A stretch of 10,879 nt of DNA from Anaerolineae bacterium (lineage in GTDB: Bacteria > Chloroflexota > Anaerolineae > Aggregatilineales > Phototrophicaceae): positions 1 to 10,879 of the forward strand of contig JADLHH010000142.1 of the NCBI GenBank assembly GCA_020848855.1. Direction: 5' to 3'. Each line of letters begins with the position of its first letter. Position 1 is the stretch's first letter. A program made the translations under genes and the position numbers. Positions 1 to 6,946 of the stretch are shown here, piece after piece. Under the pieces are notes generated by a model. It worked only from the letters and a program-made list of their open reading frames with translations, was not told the origin of the DNA and did not search any database.

Positions 1-1090
1 GCGGGATCGCCTGCGCTTCGATGATCTGCTGGTCGTATAGTTCGCAAATTATGCTCGCCATACCGTGATAGCGCAGCCCGCCGGCGTGCATCGGCGGCGG
101 CACGAAATGGCTGCCGAGCGTGTACATTTTGACCAGCGGCGCCATACCCGCCGTATCACCGAAGTCGTAGGCGTACCTGCCGCGCGTCAGGCTGGGACAG
201 GCGGCGGGTTCGACGGCGATGATGCGCGTGTTTCTGCCGTTGACGAGTTTTTCGCGCACGAACGGCAGCGCGATCCCGGCGAAATTGCTACCGCCGCCCG
301 CGCAGCCGATCACCACATCGGGGTACTCCCCGGCGATCTCTAGCTGCCTGAGCGCTTCCTGCCCGATGATCGTCTGGTGCGTGAGAACGTGGCTGAGCAC
401 CGAGCCGAGCGCGTATTTGAACCTGCCGCCGCTCATCACCGCCGCCTCGATTGCCTCGCTGATGGCGATGCCAAGCGAGCCGGGGCTGTTCGGGTGTTCG
501 GCGAGGACGGCACGCCCGGCGCTGGTCAGGTCGGTGGGACTGGCGTAAACGCTCGCGCCGAAGGTCTGCATCATGATGCGGCGGTACGGCTTCTGCTGGT
601 AGCTGACCTTCACCATGTAGACAACGCAGTCCATGCCGAAGAAGCTGCACGCCTGTGAGAGCGCCGTGCCCCACTGCCCCGCGCCGGTCTCGGTGGTCAA
701 GCCCTGCACGCCTTCCTGCTTGTTGTAGAACGCCTGCGGCGTGGCGGTATTAAGCTTGTGGCTGCCGCTGGGCGAGACACCTTCGTATTTGTAGTAGATG
801 TGCGCCGGGGTGTCGAGCGCTTTTTCGAGACGGCGGGCGCGCAGCAGCGGCGTCGGACGCCACAGCTTGTAGATTTCCTGCACCTCTTCGGGGATGTCGA
901 TGTAGCGTTCCCGGCTGACTTCCTGCAGGATCAGCCCCATTGGGAAGAGCGGGGCGAGATCATCGGGACCGACGGGCTGGTGCGTGCCGGGATGCAGCAC
1001 CGGCGGCAGCGGGCGCGGCAGGTCTGCCTGCACGTTATACCAATGCGTCGGCATCTCGGACTGCGGCAGATCGTAGCGCGTGGTCGACAT
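1..1090 (-). CDS. trpB: Tryptophan synthase beta chain, TrpB2 type (partial, C-terminus outside window)
   Basis: PLP enzyme that condenses indole with L-serine to give L-tryptophan in the cytoplasm. The reading frame is open from ATG at 1090 to the left edge, giving 363 residues. From the usual TrpB2 length of about 420-450, some 60-90 C-terminal residues are missing. [10 protein letters not shown] at 107-116 carries the Schiff-base lysine K112. TETGAGQWG lies at 133-141 and the PLP-phosphate loop GGGSN at 265-269. The extended N-terminus and the RYHGMAS segment near 340-346 are typical of TrpB2 rather than TrpB1. A good ribosome binding site, AGAGGAG (complement of 1097-1103), sits 6 bases before the ATG, preceded by a small hairpin (complement of 1111-1126, GTTTCT/AGAGAC with a TGAA loop). 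A TATACT box (complement of 1132-1137) could be a -10, but no convincing -35 is seen. No trpA is visible. TrpB2 proteins are thought to act alone on free indole, so indole salvage is a reasonable inference. Confidence 0.93.
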   Translation of the reverse strand, partial: MSTTRYDLPQSEMPTHWYNVQADLPRPLPPVLHPGTHQPVGPDDLAPLFPMGLILQEVSRERYIDIPEEVQEIYKLWRPTPLLRARRLEKALDTPAHIYYKYEGVSPSGSHKLNTATPQAFYNKQEGVQGLTTETGAGQWGTALSQACSFFGMDCVVYMVKVSYQQKPYRRIMMQTFGASVYASPTDLTSAGRAVLAEHPNSPGSLGIAISEAIEAAVMSGGRFKYALGSVLSHVLTHQTIIGQEALRQLEIAGEYPDVVIGCAGGGSNFAGIALPFVREKLVNGRNTRIIAVEPAACPSLTRGRYAYDFGDTAGMAPLVKMYTLGSHFVPPPMHAGGLRYHGMASIICELYDQQIIEAQAIP

Positions 1091-1181
1091 AAGGCTCTCC
1101 TCTTGATGAAGTCTCTTTCAAGAAACAAGCCAGTATAGCGAGTTTGTGGGGGCATGGCGAGAGCGGCAGAAGCTCGGTTGT

Positions 1182-3383
1182 TCATTCACGCAGGCGGTGG
1201 AGCAAGCCGCTGTAGCGTTCGGCGACCTTGTTGTTCTTGACCGCCATGTGGACGGCTTTTCGGCTGCCGACCAGCACGACCGCCCGCTTCGCCCGCGTGA
1301 CGGCGGTATAGAGCAGATTGCGCTGGAGCATCATGTAGTGCTGAGTCATCAGCGGCATGACGACTATCGGATATTCCGACCCCTGACTGCGGTGGGTGCT
1401 GATGCAGTAAGCGTGAATCAGCTCGTCAGCTTCCATGAACTCGTAGTAGACATAGCGACCGTCGAACACGACTTCGAGCGACTGATCCTCGAAGTCGATG
1501 CCGGAGATGCGCCCGATGTCGCCGTTGAAGACTTCCTTGTCGTAGTTGTTGCGGGTCTGCATCACTTTGTCGCCCGCCCGGAACAGCCGCCCGCTCAACT
1601 GCTTTTCGGCGAGGCGTTTATCACCGTTGAGCGCTTTTTGCAGCGCTTCGTTGAGCGCGTGGACGCCAATCGGTCCGCGATACATCGGCGCGATCACCTG
1701 CACGTCGTCCAGCGGGTCGATATCGCTGCCGAACTGTCTCTGCACACGATTTTTGACGATATCGACCACCAGCTCGGCGGCGGCAACAGGGTCTTCCTGA
1801 GCAAAGAAGTAGAAATCCCTACTGCGATTATCCAGGAACGGGGCATCGCCGTTGTTGATGCGGTGGGCGTTGACGACGATATGGCTGCCTTCATCCTGTC
1901 GGAAGATCAGATTGAGGCGCGTGACGTAGGCGACACCGCTGGCGATCACGTCGCGCAGGACGTTGCCCGCGCCGACGCTCGGCAGTTGATCGACATCACC
2001 GACGAGCATCAGGTGCGTCTCCGGCTTGAGCGCCTTGAGCAGGTCGAAAAACAGCAGCAGATCGATCATCGACGCCTCATCGACGATCACCATGTCCACG
2101 TCGAGCGGATCATCCTGATCGTGGGTAAAGCCCTCGCCGGGGATGTAGCCGAGCAGTCGATGAATGGTGCTGGCGGAACGCTCGGTCGCTTCGCTCAAGC
2201 GCTTGGCGGCGCGCCCGGTCGGTGACGCCAGCGCAAAGCTGAAGTCGAGCGCTTCGAGGGCGTGGATGACCATCCGCAGGGTGGTCGTCTTACCCGTACC
2301 GGGTCCGCCGGTGAGAATTGACACCTTGTTCGCCAGCGCCGCCCGCACCGCGCCTTTCTGCTGGTCGCTGAGATCGACGTTGTCGTCGGCGGCGAGGTCG
2401 GAAAGCAGTTCTTCCCAGTCGGTATGGCGCAGTTCGTCGGTAATCGGCGAGGGAACCATCGTCAGATCACGCAGGCGGTTCGCCGCACCTTTCTCCGAGC
2501 CGTAGTAGACCTTGAGATAGACGGCATCCACTTTCTCGCCGTATTCGGTCGTGAGCGTGTCGCTGATCAGGTAATTGGTGAACAGCTCGCGCGACAGGAT
2601 GTCCTGAATGAGCGCCTTGCTGCCGATGGCGAGCATCTCGGCGCATTTATCGACCAGATCCGCCTGGGGCGAATAGACGTGCCCCTCTTTCGCTAACTGC
2701 GTGAGCGCGTAGTACAGCCCGGCGCGAATTCGATTGGGCGAGTCGGCATCGATGCCCATGCTCTGGGCGATGGCGTCGGCGCGGATGAAGCCGATGCCGT
2801 CGACTTCGTCGGCGAGCGCGTAGGGATTCTCCTTGACGGTGGTGATGGTGTTGTAGCCGTAATGCTGGTAAATGCGGGTCGCCATCTTGCTGCTGACGCC
2901 GTAGCCGTGCAGGAAAACCATCGTCTGGCGCACCGCCTGGTTTTCCGCCCAGGCGATGATCAGGCTCTTGGCGAGGTCGCGCTTGAGACCGGGCACTTCG
3001 TGGAGCCGCCCCGGCTGCGTGTCGAGAATGTTGATCGTCTCGGAGCCGAAGTGATCGACAATCTTCTGCGCGGTCTTGGGTCCAATCCCCTTGACGATGC
3101 CGCTGCTCAGGTAGCTGACGATGCCGGAGTCGGTGGTTGGCATCATCGGGGTGGTCATTTCGGCGCGAAACTGTTTGCCGTATTTGGGGTCTTCGACCCA
3201 ATCGCCGTCGAACTGGATGTTTTCACCGACGTTGATTTCCGGCATGACGCCGACGACGGTGATCGTGCCGTCGCGCGCTTCGGCGGCGGGGTAACGCTTG
3301 TCGGCTTTGATCTTAATGACGCTGTAGCCGTTCTCCTCGTTGTAAAAGGTAATACGCTCGACCGAGCCTTTGAGCATTTCCAT
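1182..3383 (-). CDS. recD2: ATP-dependent DNA helicase RecD2 (SF1B, RecD-like)
   Basis: 5'-to-3' superfamily 1B DNA helicase of the RecD2 type, which works without RecBC in DNA repair and replication-fork maintenance. The protein has 733 residues, the normal RecD2 length. An N-terminal OB-like segment (GSVERITFYNEENGYSV, 6-22) is followed by helix-hairpin-helix-like motifs around 94-109, 128-141 and 193-210. The helicase core follows: LSDQQKGAV 338-346 (Q motif), Walker A GGPGTGKTTT 359-368, ASPTGRAAKRL 386-396 (Ia), DEAS 435-438 (II), GDVDQLPSVGAGNVLRD 462-478 (III), FRQ 494-496, STHRSQGSEYP 662-672 (V) and YTAVTRAK 692-699 (VI). All ATPase motifs look intact. The start at 3383 is the most upstream ATG. 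No strong ribosome binding site precedes it, and a second ATG two codons in (3377) is possible. trpB lies 91 bp downstream on the same strand, and malQ is divergent upstream. Confidence 0.96.
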   Translation of the reverse strand: MEMLKGSVERITFYNEENGYSVIKIKADKRYPAAEARDGTITVVGVMPEINVGENIQFDGDWVEDPKYGKQFRAEMTTPMMPTTDSGIVSYLSSGIVKGIGPKTAQKIVDHFGSETINILDTQPGRLHEVPGLKRDLAKSLIIAWAENQAVRQTMVFLHGYGVSSKMATRIYQHYGYNTITTVKENPYALADEVDGIGFIRADAIAQSMGIDADSPNRIRAGLYYALTQLAKEGHVYSPQADLVDKCAEMLAIGSKALIQDILSRELFTNYLISDTLTTEYGEKVDAVYLKVYYGSEKGAANRLRDLTMVPSPITDELRHTDWEELLSDLAADDNVDLSDQQKGAVRAALANKVSILTGGPGTGKTTTLRMVIHALEALDFSFALASPTGRAAKRLSEATERSASTIHRLLGYIPGEGFTHDQDDPLDVDMVIVDEASMIDLLLFFDLLKALKPETHLMLVGDVDQLPSVGAGNVLRDVIASGVAYVTRLNLIFRQDEGSHIVVNAHRINNGDAPFLDNRSRDFYFFAQEDPVAAAELVVDIVKNRVQRQFGSDIDPLDDVQVIAPMYRGPIGVHALNEALQKALNGDKRLAEKQLSGRLFRAGDKVMQTRNNYDKEVFNGDIGRISGIDFEDQSLEVVFDGRYVYYEFMEADELIHAYCISTHRSQGSEYPIVVMPLMTQHYMMLQRNLLYTAVTRAKRAVVLVGSRKAVHMAVKNNKVAERYSGLLHRLRE

Positions 3384-3418
3384 TTGTACGACGCGCTTTT
3401 CCGCCTGAAACCCATGAA

Positions 3419-3453
3419 ACTATATCACACCAGCGGCGATTTTGTGATATGTT
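3419..3453. promoter_or_regulatory. Mirror-image divergent promoters / inverted repeat between recD2 and malQ
   Basis: A perfect 8-bp inverted repeat, ATATCACA (3422-3429) and TGTGATAT (3443-3450), is separated by 13 bp in the divergent intergenic region. Each arm doubles as an extended -10 element facing its own gene. On the minus strand it is TGA-TATAGT (complement of 3419-3427), about 29 nt before the recD2 start from the inferred start site. On the plus strand it is TGA-TATGTT (3445-3453), about 28 nt before the malQ start. No good -35 hexamer exists at 17 bp for either. The symmetry can be read as two back-to-back promoters, as an operator, or as both. Promoter function is inferred. Confidence 0.5.
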
Positions 3454-3475
3454 TACGGTCAGTACGGCGGCAGAA

Positions 3476-3480
3476 AAGGA
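3476..3480 (+). promoter_or_regulatory. Ribosome binding site of malQ
   Basis: AAGGA ends 7 bases before the ATG at 3488. It selects that ATG over an in-frame upstream ATG at 3449, which lies inside the putative promoter. Confidence 0.75.
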
Positions 3481-3487
3481 CTCTCTC

Positions 3488-5020
3488 ATGGACTTGTTCC
3501 CACGTTCAAGCGGCGTTCTGCTCCATCCCACTTCGCTACCCGGTCGCTATGGAATCGGCGATCTTGGCGAAGCGGCATATCAGTTCGTAGACTGGCTGGT
3601 CGCCGCGAAGCAAGCGGTCTGGCAGGTGCTGCCGCTGGGTCCGACGGGCTACGGCGACTCGCCCTACCAGACACATTCTGCGTTTGCCGGAAACCCGATG
3701 CTGATCAGCCTCGACCTGCTGATCGAGGACGGCTTACTGACAGAAGCCAATCTCGGCGACGTGCCCCCCTTCCCCACTCAATATGTCGATTACGGCTGGG
3801 TGATCCACTACCACACCCAACTGCTCAACCTGGCGTTCGAGAACTTCGAAAAACTGGCGACCGCCGACCTGCGCGCCGACTTCGAGGACTGGTGCCGGGA
3901 GAACAAATTCTGGCTGGACGATTACGGACTGTTCATGGCGCTCAAACAGGAATACGACGCGCACCCGTGGACAGAATGGGACGAAGACGAAGCGCTGCGC
4001 GAGCCGCAAGCGATGCTCAACGCTCAGGCACGCCACGCCGAACATATCGAGCAGGTGCGTTTCTGGCAGTGGCTGTTCGCCCGCCAGTGGAGCGCGCTCA
4101 AGACTTACGCCAACAGTAAGCAAATCCGGCTGGTCGGCGACATTCCGATCTTCGTCGCGCACGACAGCGCCGACGTCTGGGCGAACCGCGACCTGTTCTA
4201 CCTGGACGACGCGGGCAACCCGACGATTATCGCGGGCGTTCCGCCGGATTACTTCAGCGAGACCGGGCAGCGCTGGGGCAACCCGCTTTACCGCTGGACG
4301 GCGATGGAGCGCGACGGCTATCGCTGGTGGATTCAGCGCTTCCGCACGACGCTGAAGCAGGTCGACCTGGTGCGAATCGACCATTTCCGGGGCTTCGAGG
4401 CGTTCTGGGCGGTTCCGGCCACCGAAAAGACGGCAATCAAGGGCGAGTGGATGCCGGGTCCCGGCTTGCCGTTCTTCAACGTGATCAAGGCGGCGCTGGG
4501 CAGCCTGCCGATCATTGCCGAAGACCTCGGCGTGATCACGCCGCCGGTCGAAGCCATGCGCGACACGCTCGATCTGCCGGGAATGATCATCCTGCAATTC
4601 GCGTGGGGCGACCTCACCGGCGAGGCGCGTTTCCTGCCGCACAACCACCGCAAGAACTCCATCGTCTACACCGGCACGCACGACAACAACACCACCAACG
4701 GCTGGTGGTTCACCGACGAGATCGACGACGTGATCCGTGATCACGTAACGCGCTACATCGACCGGCGGATCGTCGAGCCGAACTGGGAGCTGATTCGGCT
4801 GGCGATGATGTCGGTGGCGCATACGGCGATCATCCCGATGCAGGATATCATTGGGTTGGGCGAAGAGGCGCGCATGAACACACCGGGTAAGCCGTCCGGC
4901 AACTGGACATGGCGCTTCACCGAACGGATGCTGCAGGGACCCGCCCGTGGGCGGCTGGCAGCGATGTCCAGCCTGTACGCCCGCGTGCCACAGGAACACA
5001 GCAAGCCGAAAGCGACCTAA
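3488..5020 (+). CDS. malQ: 4-alpha-glucanotransferase (amylomaltase, GH77)
   Basis: Cytoplasmic disproportionating enzyme of GH77. It cleaves an alpha-1,4-glucan and transfers the piece to another glucan or glucose, in maltodextrin and glycogen metabolism. With the ATG at 3488 it has 510 residues, the normal short bacterial amylomaltase length. The N-terminus (SSGVLLHPTSLPGRYGIGDLG, 7-27) is characteristic. GPTGYGDSPYQ lies at 51-61. The catalytic set is complete: RIDHFRGF with nucleophile D298, PIIAEDLGVITP with acid/base E345, and TGTHDNNT with D399. The loop VPPDYFSETGQRWGNP (251-266) is the family's acceptor-site region. The gene is divergent from recD2 and is followed by a strong terminator at 5074, so it appears to be transcribed alone. 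No glgP, glgC or malP neighbour is visible; the nearest related gene is the secreted pullulanase about 3.7 kb downstream. Confidence 0.97.
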   Translation: MDLFPRSSGVLLHPTSLPGRYGIGDLGEAAYQFVDWLVAAKQAVWQVLPLGPTGYGDSPYQTHSAFAGNPMLISLDLLIEDGLLTEANLGDVPPFPTQYVDYGWVIHYHTQLLNLAFENFEKLATADLRADFEDWCRENKFWLDDYGLFMALKQEYDAHPWTEWDEDEALREPQAMLNAQARHAEHIEQVRFWQWLFARQWSALKTYANSKQIRLVGDIPIFVAHDSADVWANRDLFYLDDAGNPTIIAGVPPDYFSETGQRWGNPLYRWTAMERDGYRWWIQRFRTTLKQVDLVRIDHFRGFEAFWAVPATEKTAIKGEWMPGPGLPFFNVIKAALGSLPIIAEDLGVITPPVEAMRDTLDLPGMIILQFAWGDLTGEARFLPHNHRKNSIVYTGTHDNNTTNGWWFTDEIDDVIRDHVTRYIDRRIVEPNWELIRLAMMSVAHTAIIPMQDIIGLGEEARMNTPGKPSGNWTWRFTERMLQGPARGRLAAMSSLYARVPQEHSKPKAT

Positions 5021-5040
5021 ATGACAGGGCGGAGGGAGCA

Positions 5041-5055
5041 GGACTGAGGACTGAG
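5041..5055. repeat. Heptamer tandem repeat, GGACTGA x2
   Basis: Two exact head-to-tail copies of GGACTGA plus one base, 20 bp after the malQ stop. Read on the minus strand the unit is CTCAGTC, close to the CTCAGCA unit of the second array at 5303, which lies in the opposite orientation. Confidence 0.55.
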
Positions 5056-5073
5056 AAGAAACTTCGATAAACG

Positions 5074-5107
5074 AAAGCGCCACTGACTGCCAGGGCGCTT
5101 TTTGTTT
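5074..5107 (+). terminator. Rho-independent terminator of malQ
   Basis: The stem AAAGCGCC (5074-5081) / GGCGCTTT (5094-5101) is exact over 8 bp, with an inner CTG/CAG extension past one bulged A. It is followed by a T-rich tail (TTTTTGTTT, 5099-5107) and lies 54 bp after the malQ stop. Confidence 0.85.
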
Positions 5108-5131
5108 GGTGAGGAGTGTATAAAAAGGTGC

Positions 5132-5145
5132 GTCAGCGCGCTGAC
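5132..5145. repeat. 14-bp perfect palindrome
   Basis: GTCAGCG followed directly by its reverse complement CGCTGAC, with no spacer. It lies just upstream of the GC-rich hairpin at 5166-5193, and the two are joined by a run of C and GCGC bases. Probably one half of a compound interspersed repeat. Confidence 0.6.
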
Positions 5146-5165
5146 CCCACCCCCGCGCTGCGCGC

Positions 5166-5193
5166 CTCCCCTCCCCGATTTCGAGGAGGGGAG
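5166..5193. repeat. GC-rich hairpin, REP/MITE-like
   Basis: The exact 9-bp stem CTCCCCTCC (5166-5174) / GGAGGGGAG (5185-5193) continues after one C-A mismatch with CG/CG around an ATTT loop. There is no T tail, so it is a poor intrinsic terminator. C-rich palindromes of this style are common between genes in Chloroflexota genomes as I know them; copy number here cannot be tested. Confidence 0.6.
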
Positions 5194-5302
5194 CAAACCG
5201 AACCCCTCATGCCCCAACCATCATCGAGACTCACGAAGTTAGCCACTCCCTTTGGTGCTTATCCCTTGATAGTAAGGGCACGACAGGATAATCTTGTTTT
5301 GA

Positions 5303-5323
5303 CTCAGCACTCGGCACTCAGCA
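5303..5323. repeat. Heptamer tandem repeat, CTCAGCA / CTCGGCA / CTCAGCA
   Basis: Three head-to-tail 7-bp units, the middle one differing by one base, followed by a degenerate fourth (CTTGCTT). It resembles the heptanucleotide short tandem repeats known from cyanobacterial intergenic DNA. It lies about 115 bp upstream of hsp20. Confidence 0.6.
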
Positions 5324-5372
5324 CTTGCTTTTGCATATAGATTTCTTACGCACGCTCTGATGTACGTCTTAT

Positions 5373-5430
5373 ACACGTCCTCTATCGTAGGGGCACATTG
5401 AAAATCGTATGTGACACGACGTGTGGAGGA
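5373..5430 (+). promoter_or_regulatory. Possible RNA thermometer in the hsp20 leader
   Basis: The hsp20 ribosome binding site GGAGGA (5425-5430) can pair with an upstream segment. TCCTCTAT (5378-5385) is complementary to 5423-5430 in 8 consecutive pairs, two of them G-U, covering the whole site. Competing with this, ACACGTC (5373-5379) is an exact complement of GACGTGT (5418-5424), just before the site. Weak, wobble-containing pairing over the ribosome binding site of an hsp20 gene is the pattern of heat-shock RNA thermometers. This requires transcription to start upstream of 5373, which I cannot show. Confidence 0.35.
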
Positions 5431-5436
5431 TGAATC

Positions 5437-5886
5437 ATGACGACGATTGTTCGCTGGAACCCGCTCCGTGAGATGGCAGCCATGCAGGGTGCGCTGGATC
5501 GCCTGTTTGACGAGACGTGGCGCGGTGCCCGCAGCGGCGGTGACGCCGGCGCGCTGGCGCTCGATGTCCACGAAACTGACAATGCCTATCTGGTGAGCGC
5601 GGCTCTGCCGGGTGTGAATGCCGACGCCGTGAATATCAACCTGCAGGATGGCGTGCTGACGATCTCCGGTGCGGTCGAGCAGCATACGCCGGAGAACAGC
5701 CGCGCGCTGATGCTGGAGCGTGGGTATGGCAAGTTCCAGCGCAGCATCCGCCTGCCGCAGTCGGTCAATGCCGGCTCGGTCGAAGCGCGGATGGAAAACG
5801 GCGTACTGACGCTGACCCTGCCCAAGACGCCGGAAGCGCAGCCGCGCACCATCCCGATCAAGACCGGCAGCTTCTCCAATAACTAA
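5437..5886 (+). CDS. hsp20: Small heat-shock protein, Hsp20 / alpha-crystallin family
   Basis: ATP-independent cytoplasmic holdase that forms oligomers and binds unfolding proteins during heat or other stress. The 149 residues are the usual bacterial length. A short N-terminal arm (WNPLREMAAMQGALDRLFDE, 7-26) precedes the alpha-crystallin domain (about 39-130). Typical positions are ALPGV 56-60, the strand segment INLQDGVLTISG 67-78, FQRSIRLP 100-107 and the signature NGVLTLTLPK 121-130. The C-terminal IxI-type motif is IPI at 139-141, which docks into neighbouring subunits. The start is fixed by GGAGGA (5425-5430) six bases upstream. The gene stands alone, between the malQ terminator and its own terminator at 5903. 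No CIRCE element was found; translational control by leader folding is possible. Confidence 0.95.
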   Translation: MTTIVRWNPLREMAAMQGALDRLFDETWRGARSGGDAGALALDVHETDNAYLVSAALPGVNADAVNINLQDGVLTISGAVEQHTPENSRALMLERGYGKFQRSIRLPQSVNAGSVEARMENGVLTLTLPKTPEAQPRTIPIKTGSFSNN

Positions 5887-5902
5887 CCCGCAGCCATCAA
5901 GC

Positions 5903-5938
5903 AAAACGGGATACCCTCAGTGAAGGCATCCCGTTTTT
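5903..5938. terminator. Bidirectional terminator between hsp20 and the sugar kinase
   Basis: An exact 10-bp stem, AAAACGGGAT (5903-5912) / ATCCCGTTTT (5928-5937), has a 15-nt loop and runs into TTTTT on the plus strand and TTTT on the minus strand. It lies 17 bp after the hsp20 stop and 25 bp after the kinase stop, so it can serve both convergent genes. Confidence 0.88.
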
Positions 5939-5962
5939 GATTTCTGTATAAAGCAGAAAGAC

Positions 5963-6913
5963 TCAGCCGTCGCCGTTGGCAAAGCCGCCGAGCAGCCCGG
6001 CGACTTCGCTGCGGGTCGGGAAGGACGACTGCGTGCCCGGCTTCAGCACCGAGCGGGTCGCAATCGCCGAAGCGCGGCGGGCAGCATCATCGACCGGACG
6101 CCCGCTCGCCAGCAGGTAAGCAAAGCCGCCGACGAACGCGTCGCCCGCGCCGGTGGTATCGACCGCCTTCACCTTCTCGGCGGCGATCCATTCCGGCTCG
6201 TGGTCGCTATCAATCACCAGCACGCCGCGACTGCCGAGCGTGACCACGATGATCTGTGGTCCGCGCCCCTGAAGCGCGCGCGCGGCTTCGACCAACTGGC
6301 GGTCGTCTTCGACCTTGCGCCCGACCATCATCTCGATCTCGACTTCGTTCGGGATGAGAATGTCGGTCAGCGGCAGCAGATCGGGCGGGAGCGGCGCGAC
6401 CGGCGCGGGATTGAAAATCGTGCGGACGGGGCCGGGTTCGCGGGCGATGCGGAAGGCTTCGCGGGTGGCGGCAAGCGGCACTTCGATCTGGCACATGACC
6501 AACTGCGCCCCGGCAATCGCTGCGCTCGCGGCACGCACATCTTCGGGCGTCAGCGCGTCGTTCGCGCCGGGCACAATCACGATGGAGTTCTGCCCGGTGT
6601 TCTCGTCGACGGTGATCAGCGCGACGCCGGACGCCGCCGTGTCGTCAAACAGAACGTGCGACGTGTCGATGCCCTGCTGGCGGTAGTTGAACAGCGTTTC
6701 CTCGCCGAAGGTGTCGCGCCCCAGCTTGGTGATCACGGTCACCTGCGCACCGAGCCGAGCCGCCATGACCGCCTGATTCGCGCCCTTGCCGCCAAAACCG
6801 ACGCGAAAATTATGCCCGTGCAGCGTTTCGCCCGGCACGGGCAGGCGCGGCACGCGCGCGACCAGATCGGTGTTGGAACTGCCAACCATACAGATACGCG
6901 GAGAGTCGGTCAT
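5963..6913 (-). CDS. rbsK: Ribokinase-like carbohydrate kinase (PfkB family)
   Basis: PfkB-family kinase that phosphorylates a sugar with ATP in the cytoplasm; ribokinase makes ribose-5-phosphate. It has 316 residues from ATG at 6913. A second ATG at 6916 is possible, but GAGG sits 5 bases before 6913 and only 2 before 6916, so 6913 is preferred. Sugar-site features are VGSSNTDLV 10-18 and VGFGGKGANQAVMAARLGA 38-56. NPAP lies at 169-172 and PNEVEIE at 188-194. The nucleotide-site strand TLGSRGV lies at 225-231. The anion hole DTTGAGDAF (252-260) carries catalytic base D258. KPGTQSSFPT (291-300) is the ribokinase-type C-terminal ion-binding region. The overall match to RbsK is good, but PfkB specificity is hard to read. 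The gene follows the fucose-isomerase-family gene by about 100 bp on the same strand, so the real substrate may be that enzyme's ketose product. Confidence 0.9.
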   Translation of the reverse strand: MTDSPRICMVGSSNTDLVARVPRLPVPGETLHGHNFRVGFGGKGANQAVMAARLGAQVTVITKLGRDTFGEETLFNYRQQGIDTSHVLFDDTAASGVALITVDENTGQNSIVIVPGANDALTPEDVRAASAAIAGAQLVMCQIEVPLAATREAFRIAREPGPVRTIFNPAPVAPLPPDLLPLTDILIPNEVEIEMMVGRKVEDDRQLVEAARALQGRGPQIIVVTLGSRGVLVIDSDHEPEWIAAEKVKAVDTTGAGDAFVGGFAYLLASGRPVDDAARRASAIATRSVLKPGTQSSFPTRSEVAGLLGGFANGDG

Positions 6914-6946
6914 CATGTCCTCGCGGTGGAGTCAAAATATCAAGTT

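Larger units (their letters stand above)
5021..5436. other. 416-bp intergenic region between malQ and hsp20
   Basis: No credible gene is seen here; the short frames lack family motifs and ribosome binding sites. It contains a heptamer tandem repeat (5041-5055), the malQ terminator (5074-5107), a 14-bp palindrome (5132-5145), a GC-rich hairpin (5166-5193), a second heptamer tandem repeat (5303-5323) and the hsp20 leader (about 5340-5436). A weak -10-like TATAGA (5336-5341) is the best promoter candidate for hsp20, without a clear -35. The stretch 5194-5300 shows nothing I can name. Confidence 0.7.

Noticed and set aside
1146..2225. A 359-codon open frame on the plus strand opposite recD2
   Set aside because: Antisense shadow with no motifs. 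RecD2 motifs V and VI lie on the opposite strand here.
3422..3450. CRP/FNR binding site
   Set aside because: The half-sites are in the reverse order (TCACA then TGTGA) with a much longer spacer than TGTGA-N6-TCACA.
3449..3487. Upstream ATG extending MalQ by 13 residues
   Set aside because: The extra residues overlap the putative -10 box and are absent from typical MalQ. The AAGGA ribosome binding site fits the ATG at 3488.
3734..5083. A 449-codon open frame on the minus strand across malQ
   Set aside because: Antisense shadow. It has low-complexity composition and no recognisable domain, and malQ on the plus strand has a complete GH77 catalytic set.
5303..5323. CRISPR array
   Set aside because: The units are 7 bp and contiguous with no spacers, and no cas genes are visible.
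5301..5330. CIRCE-like heat-shock operator (two GCACTC-type blocks upstream of hsp20)
   Set aside because: The GCACTC-like blocks are direct repeats. There is no inverted GAGTGCTAA partner, so they are better explained as a heptamer tandem repeat.
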